A stretch of DNA of 64,000 nucleotides from Burkholderiaceae bacterium. Lineage in GTDB: Bacteria > Pseudomonadota > Gammaproteobacteria > Burkholderiales > Burkholderiaceae_C. The notes beneath the pieces were generated by a model. That model did not search any database, was not told the origin of the DNA, and worked only from the letters and a program-made list of their open reading frames with translations. Positions 24,017 through 32,760 of the stretch are shown here, one piece after another (the stretch's first letter is position 1; each line of letters opens with the position of its first letter). A program made the position numbers and the translations under genes. The stretch is taken from the NCBI GenBank assembly GCA_024235955.1, contig JACKLJ010000001.1, positions 1,287,501 through 1,351,500 of the forward strand, given 5' to 3'.

Positions 24017-26869
24017 TCAGGCCGGCACGCCGCTCGGCTGGCCGGCGCGCACCAGCCGCCGCAGCTCGGGGATGCAGGAACCGCAGTTGGTGCCGCATTG
24101 CAGACGGGCCTGCAACTGGCTCAGGCGTGCGGTTTCGTCGCCCTCGCACTGCGCCAGGCAGCTGCCGATGGCCGCTTCGCTGACGTTGAAGCAGGTGCAG
24201 ACCTGGGGCGAGCGTGCGGCCACGGCGATCGGGGCCTTGGCGCCGGGCGCCAGCAGCAGGCGGCCGTAGCCTTCGGCCGGCAGCTGGTCTTCCAGCACGG
24301 TGCGGATCCAGGCCTCGGCCTGGGTGTCGCCGGCCAGCAGGAAGGCCTGCAGGCTGACCTGGCCGTCGGCGCCGCGCGCCAGCCGCGCGGCGCGGCGCTG
24401 GCCGCGGTGGCGGTCGGTGAGGTGCAGGGTGTCGGGCGTGTCCAGGCCGAGCAGGGTTTCGATCTCGGCCAGCAGCGCGCCGTCCACCGGCGCGGCGGCT
24501 GCGGCGCGCAGCAGCACGCCCTGGCGCTCGCGCCCGAAGGGCACGCAGGCCGCGAAGCCGAAGCGCGGCAGCAGTTCGGCCAGCCGCTGCCGCGCCGCCG
24601 CGGCGCCCGCTGGCGGCAGCCAGGCCATGGCCAGCAGCGTCCAGGGCAGGGCGGCGGGCTCCACGCGCACGGCCGCGTGCTTGAGCTCCGGCTGCTTGGA
24701 GCTGGGGCAGAACGCCGGCGTGGTGAGGGCGTTGACGCCGGCCAGCGGCGTGCCGTCGGCCGCCTGCCCGCTGACGAAGGCGCTGCCCCAGTGCATGGGC
24801 ACATCGAGCTGGCCCATGCCGAGCCGGTCGCTGGCGGCCAGGGGCAGCACCAGCTCCCCCTGCGCGCTGGCGATGCGCACCAGCTGGCCTTCGGTGAAGC
24901 CGCGCCGGGCCATGTCCTGCGGGTGCATCCAGGCCACCGGCTCGGGCACGTGACCGAACAGGCGCGCCAGCGCGCCGGTGCGGGTCATGCCGTGCCACTG
25001 GTCGCGCAGCCGGCCGGTGAGCAGGCTGAAAGGCCGGCGCGCATTGCGCGGCTCAGCCACGGGGCGGAAGGCGTCGGCCACGAAGCGTGCCTTGCCGTCG
25101 GGCGTGGGGAAGCGGCCGTCCGCATACAGCCGTGCCTTGCCAAGCTGGCGCTTGGGGGCCGGCAGCGTGGCGACGTCTTCGTCGCTGGTGTTGCCACCGG
25201 ACGGGTCAGCGGGGCATGGCCACTGCTGCGGGCCGGCTTCGTCGAGCAGCGCGTAGCTGAGGCCGGTGATGTCGAGGTCGCGCCCGCGCGTGCTGGCGCG
25301 GTGCTCGTTCCAGATCTGCTCGGCGGTTTCGTACGGGAACAGCGTGGGGCGGCCGCCGGCGCGCAGCGCCTCGATGCGCCGGGCCACGTCGCGCACGATG
25401 CGCCAGTCGGCGCGGGCCTCGCCCGGCGCGGGGACGGCGGCGTGCACGCGGGTGATGCGGCGCTCGCTGTTGGTCACGGTGCCTTCTTTCTCACCCCAGG
25501 CGGCGGCGGGCAGCAGCCAGTCGGCGAAGGCGGCGGTCTCGCTGGTGGCGAAGGCTTCCTGCACCACCACCAGCTCCGCGCGTTCGAGCGCGCGGCGCAC
25601 GGTGCGCTGGTCGGGCAGGCTCTGCGCCGGGTTGGTGCAGACGATCCACAGGGCCTTGACGGCGCCGTCGGCGGCCGCCTGGAACATCTCCACCGCTGTC
25701 TTGCCGGGTTGATCGGGCACGCTGTCCAGGCCCCACAGCGCGGCCACTTCGGCACGGTGCACGGGGTTGGCCAGGTCGCGATGGGCCGACAGCAGGTTGG
25801 CCATGCCGCCCACCTCGCGCCCGCCCATGGCGTTGGGCTGGCCGGTGAGCGACAGCGGCCCGGCCCCCGGCTTGCCGATCTGGCCCGTGGCCAGGTGCAG
25901 GTTGACCAGCGCGGCGTTCTTGGCGGTACCGCTGGTCGACTGGTTCAGGCCCTGGCAGTACAGGCTCAGCGTCGGCTGGCGCGGGCCGCCGCCTTCAGGC
26001 ACGCCGGCGAACCAGCGCGCGGCGGTGAACAGCGCTTCGCGCGGCACGCCGCAGGTGCGCGCCACGTGTTCGGGCGTGGCCTCGCGTGCCAGCGCCTTGA
26101 GGGCGTCGAAGCCGGTGGTGTGGGCGGCGACGTAGGCCTCGTCCACCCAGCCTTCCCACAGCATGATGTGCAGCAGACCGTGGAACAGCAGCACGTCGGT
26201 GCCGGGCGCCAGCTGCAGGTGCAGGTCGGCGATCTCGCAGGTGTCGGTGCGGCGCGGGTCGATGACGATGATCTTCAGCTGTGGGTTGGCGCGCCGGGCG
26301 TCCTCGATGCGGCGGAACAGGATCGGGTGTGCCCAGGCGGTGTTGCTGCCGGCGATGAACAGGCAGGCGGCGCGGTCGATGTCGTCATAGCAGGCCGGTG
26401 GTGCGTCGGCGCCCAGGGTCTGCTTGTAGCCGGCCACGGCGCTGCTCATGCACAGGCGCGAGTTGGTGTCGAGGTTGTTGGTGCCCAGCAGTCCTTTGAC
26501 GAACTTGTTGAGCACGTAATAGTCCTCGGTCATCAGCTGGCCGCTGCCGTAGACGCCGATGGCCTGAGGCCCATGCTCCGCCGCGATGCGCTGCAGGCCG
26601 GTGGCGATGGCCTCCGTGGCCTGTTCCCAGCTGGCGCGCTGCGGTGCCGCGCCGCGCAGCGGCCGGTGCATGGGGTGGAGCAGCCGGCTGTGCAGGGTGA
26701 GGGAAGCTTCCGCCGTCAGGTGCAGCGTGCCGCCCTTGGTGCACAGGCGCCCGAAGTTGGCCGGATGGTCCGGATCGCCCCGCACGCCGGTGATGCGCCC
26801 GCCATCGCTCTCGATGACCACGCCGCAGCCGACGCCGCAATAGGGGCAGGTGGATTTGGTTTCAGCCAT
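24017..26869 (-). CDS. nasA: Assimilatory nitrate reductase, molybdenum catalytic subunit
   Basis: A 950-residue bis-MGD enzyme that reduces nitrate to nitrite in the cytoplasm. Cysteines for a [4Fe-4S] cluster start the protein (CPYCGVGCG, residues 8-16, then FGRLCTKGG near 50). NSRLCMSS near residue 145 provides the likely Mo ligand, and molybdopterin-binding regions follow (QPNAMGGREVGGM, NTAWAHPILF). A C-terminal BFD-like [2Fe-2S] domain is fused (CTCFN ... CGTNCGSC, ~885-935), as in many stand-alone NasA proteins. The ATG overlaps the stop of a 38-codon leader frame that repeats this N-terminus. Confidence 0.97.
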   Translation of the reverse strand: MAETKSTCPYCGVGCGVVIESDGGRITGVRGDPDHPANFGRLCTKGGTLHLTAEASLTLHSRLLHPMHRPLRGAAPQRASWEQATEAIATGLQRIAAEHGPQAIGVYGSGQLMTEDYYVLNKFVKGLLGTNNLDTNSRLCMSSAVAGYKQTLGADAPPACYDDIDRAACLFIAGSNTAWAHPILFRRIEDARRANPQLKIIVIDPRRTDTCEIADLHLQLAPGTDVLLFHGLLHIMLWEGWVDEAYVAAHTTGFDALKALAREATPEHVARTCGVPREALFTAARWFAGVPEGGGPRQPTLSLYCQGLNQSTSGTAKNAALVNLHLATGQIGKPGAGPLSLTGQPNAMGGREVGGMANLLSAHRDLANPVHRAEVAALWGLDSVPDQPGKTAVEMFQAAADGAVKALWIVCTNPAQSLPDQRTVRRALERAELVVVQEAFATSETAAFADWLLPAAAWGEKEGTVTNSERRITRVHAAVPAPGEARADWRIVRDVARRIEALRAGGRPTLFPYETAEQIWNEHRASTRGRDLDITGLSYALLDEAGPQQWPCPADPSGGNTSDEDVATLPAPKRQLGKARLYADGRFPTPDGKARFVADAFRPVAEPRNARRPFSLLTGRLRDQWHGMTRTGALARLFGHVPEPVAWMHPQDMARRGFTEGQLVRIASAQGELVLPLAASDRLGMGQLDVPMHWGSAFVSGQAADGTPLAGVNALTTPAFCPSSKQPELKHAAVRVEPAALPWTLLAMAWLPPAGAAAARQRLAELLPRFGFAACVPFGRERQGVLLRAAAAAPVDGALLAEIETLLGLDTPDTLHLTDRHRGQRRAARLARGADGQVSLQAFLLAGDTQAEAWIRTVLEDQLPAEGYGRLLLAPGAKAPIAVAARSPQVCTCFNVSEAAIGSCLAQCEGDETARLSQLQARLQCGTNCGSCIPELRRLVRAGQPSGVPA

Positions 26870-26970
26870 GGTGTGCGGGGGGCCGGCTGCGGCGTTCACA
26901 TGCACCGCGCCGCGGGCCGCCGTAGGCGAGCCCGCAGCCGACGCCGCAACAGGGGCAGGTGGATTTGGTT
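26826..26970 (-). repeat. Partial tandem duplication of the nasA 5' end
   Basis: The block GCAGCCGACGCCGCAA then AGGGGCAGGTGGATTTGGTT occurs at about 26826-26862 and again at about 26934-26970, with one internal difference. The unit spacing is 108 bases. Confidence 0.8.
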
Positions 26971-26978
26971 TCCTTCAT
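26862..26978 (-). CDS. 38-codon leader ORF duplicating the nasA iron-sulfur start
   Basis: This short frame begins MKETKSTCPCCGVGCG, almost identical to the nasA start MAETKSTCPYCGVGCG, then diverges into an Arg/Pro-rich tail. About 41 bases of DNA are duplicated with very few differences. Its TGA lies inside the first codons of nasA (ATGGCTGA), so ribosomes finishing it could re-initiate on nasA. It may be translated as a coupled leader, or be only the scar of a partial tandem duplication. Confidence 0.45.
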   Translation of the reverse strand: MKETKSTCPCCGVGCGLAYGGPRRGACERRSRPPAHHG

Positions 26979-27013
26979 GGGGCAGGCCTGGCGTGCACCG
27001 TTGCGGGGATTGT

Positions 27014-27427
27014 TCAGGCGGTGCCTGCGCAACCGGAACCTGCCGCATCCGCCGCCAGGCGCGTGCAGGGCCCCGCGGTCGGGCGTGTGAACTCGGTCGC
27101 ATGGCTGGCCAGTTGCGCCGCGTCCAGGTACACCACGCCCTGCTCCACCTTGACGTCGAAGCGCGGCGTGCAGCCGTCGTCGGGCTCGCGCGCGCGACCG
27201 TCGGCCAGGCCGATGGCCCAGTTGTGCAGCGGGCAGGCCACGTGCCGCCCGAAGACGATGCCCTGGCTCAGCACGCCGCCGCGGTGCGGGCAACGGTCGA
27301 GCAGGGCGAAGACCTCGTCCTGGCTGGTGCGGAACAGCGCCACATCCAGACCCTGCTCGCGCGCGACGCGGCGCGAACCCAGTTGGGGGATCTCATCCAC
27401 CCTGCAAACCGCCATCCAATCCTGCAT
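27014..27427 (-). CDS. nirD: Nitrite reductase small subunit NirD
   Basis: A 137-residue Rieske-type protein (CPHRGG ... CPLHNWAI, CxH-CxxH ligands) that accompanies NirB in NAD(P)H-dependent nitrite reduction to ammonium. Compared with the roughly 110-residue E. coli protein it has a C-terminal extension with two further Cys. The ATG at 27427 gives MQDWMAVC; the upstream part of the open frame is repeat sequence and is not likely to be translated. Confidence 0.93.
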   Translation of the reverse strand: MQDWMAVCRVDEIPQLGSRRVAREQGLDVALFRTSQDEVFALLDRCPHRGGVLSQGIVFGRHVACPLHNWAIGLADGRAREPDDGCTPRFDVKVEQGVVYLDAAQLASHATEFTRPTAGPCTRLAADAAGSGCAGTA

Positions 27428-27430
27428 TTT

Positions 27431-27493
27431 GCTATTCCTTTGAGAGCTGCCTGCGCCCGCCATATCTGGGCAGGAGGCACAAAACATTCAAAA
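27431..27493 (+). repeat. Dispersed repeat copy between nirB and nirD
   Basis: CTATTCCTTTGAGAGCTGCC then TGCGCCCGCCATATCTGGGC. It fills the 68-base gap between nirB and nirD and will be present in the mRNA. Confidence 0.85.
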
Positions 27494-27495
27494 AA

Positions 27496-29982
27496 TCACT
27501 TGCCGGTCACCAGCACCCCGGCCTGCGCTGCCTGCGCCGTGGCCACGGGCTGGAACTGCCGCACGTCCACTCGCGCCTGCTCGAACTGGAACCAGGGGTC
27601 GGGCTCGCCGTCGAGCGCGAACTGCAGGCGCTCCCACAGCGCGCGGCGGCCTTCGGCGTCGTCGAGGATGCGTTTCTTGACGTAGTCCAGCCCCACGCGG
27701 CCGATGTAGTGCACGGTGCGCTCGAGGTACCAGCCTTCCTCGCGGTAGAGCTGCAGGAAGGCACCGGAGTATTCGAGCACCTCGGCCGCCGTCTTGAGCT
27801 TGACCAGGAAGTGCGCCACCTCGGTCTTGATGCCGCCATTACCGCCGACGTAGATCTCCCACCCGGAATCGACGCCGATCACCCCCACGTCCTTGATGCC
27901 GCTTTCGGCGCAGTTGCGCGGGCAGCCGCTGACGGCGAGCTTGACCTTGTGCGGTGCGTACATGCGCCACAGCGCGCGCTCCAGATCCTTGCCCATCTGG
28001 GTGGAATCCTGCGTGCCCATGCGGCACCACTCGCTGCCCACGCAGGTCTTCACGGTGCGCAGCGCCTTGGCGTAGGCGTGGCCACTGGGCATGCCCAGGT
28101 CCTGCCACACGCCCACCAGGTCTTCCTTCTTCACACCCAGCAGGTCGATGCGCTGGCCGCCGGTGACCTTGACGGTGGGGATGGCGTACTTGTCCACCAC
28201 GTCGGCGATGCGGCGCAACTCCGAGGCGTTGGTCTCGCCACCCCACATGCGCGGCACCACGCTGTAGGTGCCGTCCTTTTGGATGTTGGCGTGGCTGCGC
28301 TCGTTGATGAAGCGGCTCTGCGGGTCGTCCTGCGCCTCCTTGGGCCAGGTGGAGATCAGGTAGTAGTTGAGGGCCGGTCGGCAGCTCGGGCAGCCGTCGG
28401 GCGTCTGCCAGTTCAGCGAGCGCATGACGTCCTGCACCGTGAGCAGATGGTTGTCGCGGATGGCGTCGCGCACCGCCTGGTGGCCGTGCTCCGTGCAGCC
28501 GCACATGGCCTTGGTCCTGGGGCTGGCCGAATAGTCGCCGCCGGCGGTGAACATCAGCAGCTGTTCCACCAGGCCGGTGCAGGAACCGCAGGAGGCGCTG
28601 GCCTTGGTGTGCTTGCGCACCTCTTCCAGCGTGAACAGGCCCTTGTCCTTGATGGCCTTGCAGATGGTGCCCTTGGTGACGCCGTTGCAGCCGCAGACCT
28701 CGTCGCTGTCGGCCATGGCGGCGGCCTTGTTGTGGCCCTCGTGGCCGGTGTCGCCGATGTTGGATTCGCCGAACATCAGGCGCTCGCGGATGTCGGCCAC
28801 GCTGCGGCCTTCGCGCAGCAGCTTGAAGTACCACGAGCCGTCGACCGTGTCGCCGTACAGGCACGCGCCCACCAGCTTGTCGCCCTTGATGACCAGCTTC
28901 TTGTAGACGCCGCCGAACGGGTCGGACAGCACGATCTCCTCGGTGTCCTCGCCGCCCTGGAAGTCGCCGGCGGAGAACAGGTCGATGCCGGTGACCTTCA
29001 GCTTGGTGGAGGTGAGCGAGCCCTGGTAGCGCCCGATGCCGAATTCCGCCAGATGGTTGGCCACCACCTTGCCCTGCTCGAACAGTGGTGCCACCAGGCC
29101 GTAGGCGATGCCGCGATGCGCAGCGCATTCGCCCACGGCATAGATGCGGCCGTCGGTGACGGTCTGCATGGTGTCGCTCACCACGATGCCGCGGTTGACA
29201 TGCAGGCGCATCTTTTCGGCCAGGGCGGTATTGGGGCGGATGCCCACGGCCATCACCACCAGTTCGGCCGGTGCCTCGCTGCCGTCCTTGAACTTCACGG
29301 CGGTCACGCGGCCGTCCGGGCCGGCCACCAGTTCCTGCGTCTGCGCACCGATCAAAAAGCGCATGCCGCGCTCTTCCAGCGATTGCTGCAGCATGTGGCC
29401 GGCGGTGTTGTCGAGCTGCCGCTCCATCAGCGTGGGCGCCACGTGCACCACGGTCACATTCATGCCGCGCTTCATCAGGCCGTTGGCGGCCTCCAGGCCC
29501 AGCAGGCCGCCGCCGATGACCACGGCGTTGCGGTACTTGCCGGCGGCGTCGATCATCGCCTGGGTGTCGGCGATGTCGCGGTAGGCCAGCACGCCCGGCA
29601 GGTCGTGGCCCGGCACCGGCAGGATGAAGGGGTTGGAGCCGGTGGCCATCAGCAGCCGGTCGTACGGGGCGCTGATCTTTTCGCCGGCAGCGTTCACGGC
29701 GTGCACCGTGCGGCCGGCGCGGTTGACGTCGGTCACCGTGTAACCGGCATGCAGCGTGATGCCGTGCTCGGTGTACCAGCTCCAGTCGTTGAGGACGATC
29801 TCGTCCAGCGTCTGCTCGCCCGCCAGCACGGGCGAGAGCAGGATGCGGTTGTAGTTGGGGTGCGGCTCGGCACCGAAGACGGTGATGTCGTACAGGTCGG
29901 GCGCGAGTTTGATCAGTTCTTCGAGCGTGCGCACGCCGGCCATGCCGTTGCCGATCATCACGAGGTGCTGTTTCTTCATCAT
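27496..29982 (-). CDS. nirB: NAD(P)H-dependent nitrite reductase large subunit NirB
   Basis: An 828-residue cytoplasmic enzyme reducing nitrite to ammonium. Domains in order: FAD/NAD(P)H oxidoreductase (IGNGMAGVRTLEEL near residue 10, VVIGGGLLGLEAANGL near 150), two BFD-like [2Fe-2S] regions (CGCNGVTKG...CGSCTG ~430-470; CGCTEHG...GCPSC ~490-535), and the sulfite/nitrite reductase domains with siroheme-[4Fe-4S] ligands (CVGSEWC and CPRNC, ~640-690). Its ATG overlaps the stop of the kinase gene. CobA, later in the operon, supplies the siroheme precursor. Confidence 0.97.
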   Translation of the reverse strand: MMKKQHLVMIGNGMAGVRTLEELIKLAPDLYDITVFGAEPHPNYNRILLSPVLAGEQTLDEIVLNDWSWYTEHGITLHAGYTVTDVNRAGRTVHAVNAAGEKISAPYDRLLMATGSNPFILPVPGHDLPGVLAYRDIADTQAMIDAAGKYRNAVVIGGGLLGLEAANGLMKRGMNVTVVHVAPTLMERQLDNTAGHMLQQSLEERGMRFLIGAQTQELVAGPDGRVTAVKFKDGSEAPAELVVMAVGIRPNTALAEKMRLHVNRGIVVSDTMQTVTDGRIYAVGECAAHRGIAYGLVAPLFEQGKVVANHLAEFGIGRYQGSLTSTKLKVTGIDLFSAGDFQGGEDTEEIVLSDPFGGVYKKLVIKGDKLVGACLYGDTVDGSWYFKLLREGRSVADIRERLMFGESNIGDTGHEGHNKAAAMADSDEVCGCNGVTKGTICKAIKDKGLFTLEEVRKHTKASASCGSCTGLVEQLLMFTAGGDYSASPRTKAMCGCTEHGHQAVRDAIRDNHLLTVQDVMRSLNWQTPDGCPSCRPALNYYLISTWPKEAQDDPQSRFINERSHANIQKDGTYSVVPRMWGGETNASELRRIADVVDKYAIPTVKVTGGQRIDLLGVKKEDLVGVWQDLGMPSGHAYAKALRTVKTCVGSEWCRMGTQDSTQMGKDLERALWRMYAPHKVKLAVSGCPRNCAESGIKDVGVIGVDSGWEIYVGGNGGIKTEVAHFLVKLKTAAEVLEYSGAFLQLYREEGWYLERTVHYIGRVGLDYVKKRILDDAEGRRALWERLQFALDGEPDPWFQFEQARVDVRQFQPVATAQAAQAGVLVTGK

Positions 29983-31871
29983 GGGGCTTTCTCCATCGCG
30001 GAGGGTTTCACGGGATTCGGTGAGGTGGGGCGCTGGTGGAGGCTCACCAGTACGGCGGCCTGCGCCAGCGCCACCAGGGCCAGCGCCGCGCTGAGGGCGC
30101 GCCAGAAGCGCAGCGGGTGCCGCTCGATCAACGGCACGCGCTCGCGGCCGAGCGCTGCGGCGCCGGGCTCGCGCAGCTCCTGCACCAGGGCCGACAGCGC
30201 CTCATGGCGCTTGCGCGGCTCCGGGTGCACGGCGCGCGCGAGCACGGCGTCGACCCAGGCGGGCACGGCGCGGCGGTCGTCGATCACGCTCTCGTAGGTC
30301 AGGCGCTGGGCGTCGGCGCGCGTGCGCACCGCGCTGGCGTGGATGCCGTAAGGCAGCCGGCCGCTCAGCATCTGGTAGGCGATCACGCCGAGGGAAAATA
30401 GGTCGGAGCGCTCGCTGGCCGGCTCGCCCAGGAAGCACTCGGGCGCTGTGTACTGCACCATGCCGAGCACAGGCTCGCCGGTACCAGGCATCGCACGGTC
30501 GGCCAGGCCGGCCACGCGCACGCTGCCGAAGTCGATGATCTTCACGGTGCCGGCGCGGTCGATCATGATGTTCTCGGGCCGCAGGTCGCGGTGCACCATC
30601 TCCAGGCGGTGAAAGGCCTGCAGGCCGCGCGCTGTCTGCTCGACGATGCCGCGCACGGTGGGCAGGTCGGGCGCGGGATGGTCGCGCATCCATTGGGCCA
30701 GCGTGATGCCCTCCACGTACTCCATGGCCACGTACAGGTAGCTCGGCGTACGGCTGCGGCCGCGAGGTTGCAGCGCGTGGGCACTGCGCACGCGGCGTGC
30801 GATCCACTCCTCCATCATGAAGCGGTCGAGCGCCGTTTCATCCTGGGCCAGGTCGACGCTGGGTGTCTTCAGGACCACCCGCTCGCCGTTGTCGAGGTCG
30901 GTGGCCAGGTAGACGTGGCTGCGGTGGCTGGCGTGCAGTTCGCGCTCGATGCGGTAGCCGTCGAACACGGTCCGCGGCGCGAGCACCGGGGGCAACGGCA
31001 GCGCGGCCCGGCGCTGCTGGGCTTCAGACAGCTCGGCCTCGGGCAGCGCCTGAACCTGCAGCACCTGGGCAGTGAGGTTGTCGTCGCTGCCGTTGGCGAA
31101 GGCCGCGCTCACCAGGGCGCGGGCAGCGGCTTGCGGGTCGTCCGCGTGCTGGCGGACGAGGGACTGCATCGCATCGGCCGACAGGTGTTCGTGCACGCCG
31201 TCGCAGGCCAACACGAAGCAGTCGCCGCGCTCCAGTGGCAGGTTGCGGTAATCCAGTTCCAGATGCGGCTGGAAGCCCAGCGCGCGGCTCAGGTAGTGCT
31301 GGCCACCTCCGACCCACACCCTGTGGTCTTCGGTGAGCGGCTCCACGGTGTCGCCGCGCAGCCGCAGGATGCGCACGTCACCGGCGTGGAAGAGATGGGC
31401 GGTGCGGCCCTTGAGCACCAGAACGGCCACGGCGCAGACGTGGCCGCGCTCGGCATCGTGCCTGTGCACGCCCCGCTGGGTCTGGGCATGCAGCCAGGAG
31501 TTGGTGGCCGTCAGCACACGCTGCATGGCGCGCTTGACGCTCCAGGCGTCCGGGGTGGCGTAGTAGTCCTCCAGCACGGCGCGCACGGCCGCCTGGCTGG
31601 CTTCGTGGCTGACCTGGCTGCTGCCGATGCCGTCGGCCAGGGCCAGCACGATGCCCTTGCTTTCCAGCGTGGGTGAGGTCGGGACGCAGACGCCGTGGAA
31701 GTCCTGGTTCAACGCCTTGCGACCGGCTTCCGAATGCTGGCCGATCGCCACTGCCAGCACCGGGCGCGCGTCCGCGCCTTGGCGCCGCCGGTGCTCACTT
31801 GCCTCAGGCCCGGCATGCACGGCCGCGACGGCGGCCAAGGCCGGGGTGCGCAGGACGGCGACTTGGGACAC
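29979..31871 (-). CDS. Fused PP2C phosphatase / Ser-Thr protein kinase
   Basis: A 630-residue bifunctional signalling protein. The N-terminal half is a PP2C-type phosphatase (RKALNQDFHG, LALADGIGSS, HAGDVRILRLRG, CDGVHEHL, SDDNLTAQVL). The C-terminal half is a Hanks kinase with VVLKTP (Lys), the catalytic loop HRDLRPENIM and DFGS instead of DFG plus a longer activation loop (YTAPECFLGE). A single membrane helix lies near the C-terminus (~590-612). It sits between the transporter and nirB with an ATGA overlap; a kinase occupies a similar place in the P. aeruginosa nitrate cluster. Targets are unknown. Confidence 0.92.
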   Translation of the reverse strand: MSQVAVLRTPALAAVAAVHAGPEASEHRRRQGADARPVLAVAIGQHSEAGRKALNQDFHGVCVPTSPTLESKGIVLALADGIGSSQVSHEASQAAVRAVLEDYYATPDAWSVKRAMQRVLTATNSWLHAQTQRGVHRHDAERGHVCAVAVLVLKGRTAHLFHAGDVRILRLRGDTVEPLTEDHRVWVGGGQHYLSRALGFQPHLELDYRNLPLERGDCFVLACDGVHEHLSADAMQSLVRQHADDPQAAARALVSAAFANGSDDNLTAQVLQVQALPEAELSEAQQRRAALPLPPVLAPRTVFDGYRIERELHASHRSHVYLATDLDNGERVVLKTPSVDLAQDETALDRFMMEEWIARRVRSAHALQPRGRSRTPSYLYVAMEYVEGITLAQWMRDHPAPDLPTVRGIVEQTARGLQAFHRLEMVHRDLRPENIMIDRAGTVKIIDFGSVRVAGLADRAMPGTGEPVLGMVQYTAPECFLGEPASERSDLFSLGVIAYQMLSGRLPYGIHASAVRTRADAQRLTYESVIDDRRAVPAWVDAVLARAVHPEPRKRHEALSALVQELREPGAAALGRERVPLIERHPLRFWRALSAALALVALAQAAVLVSLHQRPTSPNPVKPSAMEKAP

Positions 31872-31912
31872 GGTTTGCAGCTCCAGGGCGTCAGGCCGGG
31901 ATCAGAGGCGGG

Positions 31913-32725
31913 TCAGACCGGCGCGCGCTTGGGGGCGGTGCGCACGTGGGTCGAGTACAGCGTCAGGCCGACGAAGGTGAGGCCGCCGACCAGGTTGCCG
32001 ACCACCGTGGGGATCTCGTTCCACAGCAGGTAGTCCATCAGCGTGAAGTTGCCGCCCAGCATCAGGCCCGACGGGAACAGGAACATGTTCACCACCGAGT
32101 GCTCGAAACCCATGTAGAAGAACACCAGGATCGGCATCCACATGCCGATCACCTTGCCGGAGACGGAGGTGGACATCATGGCCGCCACCACGCCGGTGGA
32201 CACCATCCAGTTGCACATCACGCCGCGGATGAACAGGGTCAGCATGCCGGCCGCGCCGTGGGCCGCGTAGCCCACCGTACGCCCCTCGCCGATGTGGCCG
32301 ATCTTCTGGCCCACGGCGTTGGGTGCCTCGCTGAAGCCGTAGGTGAAGATGATGGCCATGAACAGGGCCACCGTCAGCGCGCCAGCGAAGTTGCCCACAA
32401 ACACCAGGCCCCAGTTGCGCAGCACGCCGCCCCAGGTGCAACCGGGCCGCTTGTCGAGCACGGCCAGCGGAGCCAGCGTGAAAACGCCGGTGAGCAGGTC
32501 GAAGCCCATCAGGTAAAGCATGCAGAAGCCCACCGGGAACAGGATGGCGCCGATCAGCGGGTTGCCGGTCTGTACGGTGACGGTGACAGCGAAGGCAGCC
32601 GCCAGCGCCAGAATGGCGCCGGCCATGTAGGCGCGGATCACGGTGTCGCGCGTGGACATGAAGATCTTCGACTCGCCGGCATCGATCATCTTCGTGACGA
32701 ACTCGGTGGGAACGAGGTAGGACAT
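31913..32725 (-). CDS. Formate/nitrite transporter family channel
   Basis: A 270-residue FNT protein with six membrane segments. FNT landmarks include GFCMLYLMGFDLLTG, FVGNFAGAL and MCNWMVSTG; the central FEHSVVNMF carries the pore histidine. In this operon it should carry nitrite (import, or release of excess) rather than formate. It lies 35 bases after the ATPase gene on the same strand. Confidence 0.93.
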   Translation of the reverse strand: MSYLVPTEFVTKMIDAGESKIFMSTRDTVIRAYMAGAILALAAAFAVTVTVQTGNPLIGAILFPVGFCMLYLMGFDLLTGVFTLAPLAVLDKRPGCTWGGVLRNWGLVFVGNFAGALTVALFMAIIFTYGFSEAPNAVGQKIGHIGEGRTVGYAAHGAAGMLTLFIRGVMCNWMVSTGVVAAMMSTSVSGKVIGMWMPILVFFYMGFEHSVVNMFLFPSGLMLGGNFTLMDYLLWNEIPTVVGNLVGGLTFVGLTLYSTHVRTAPKRAPV

Positions 32726-32760
32726 GGTGGGCTCCTGGTGGTGAGGATGAGGGAATGGGG

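Noticed and set aside
23921..27685. Very long plus-strand open frame opposite nasA/nirD
   Set aside because: It mirrors the codon pattern of the minus-strand genes (G/C-rich third positions suppress stops) and its product has no domain; the minus-strand enzymes are certain.
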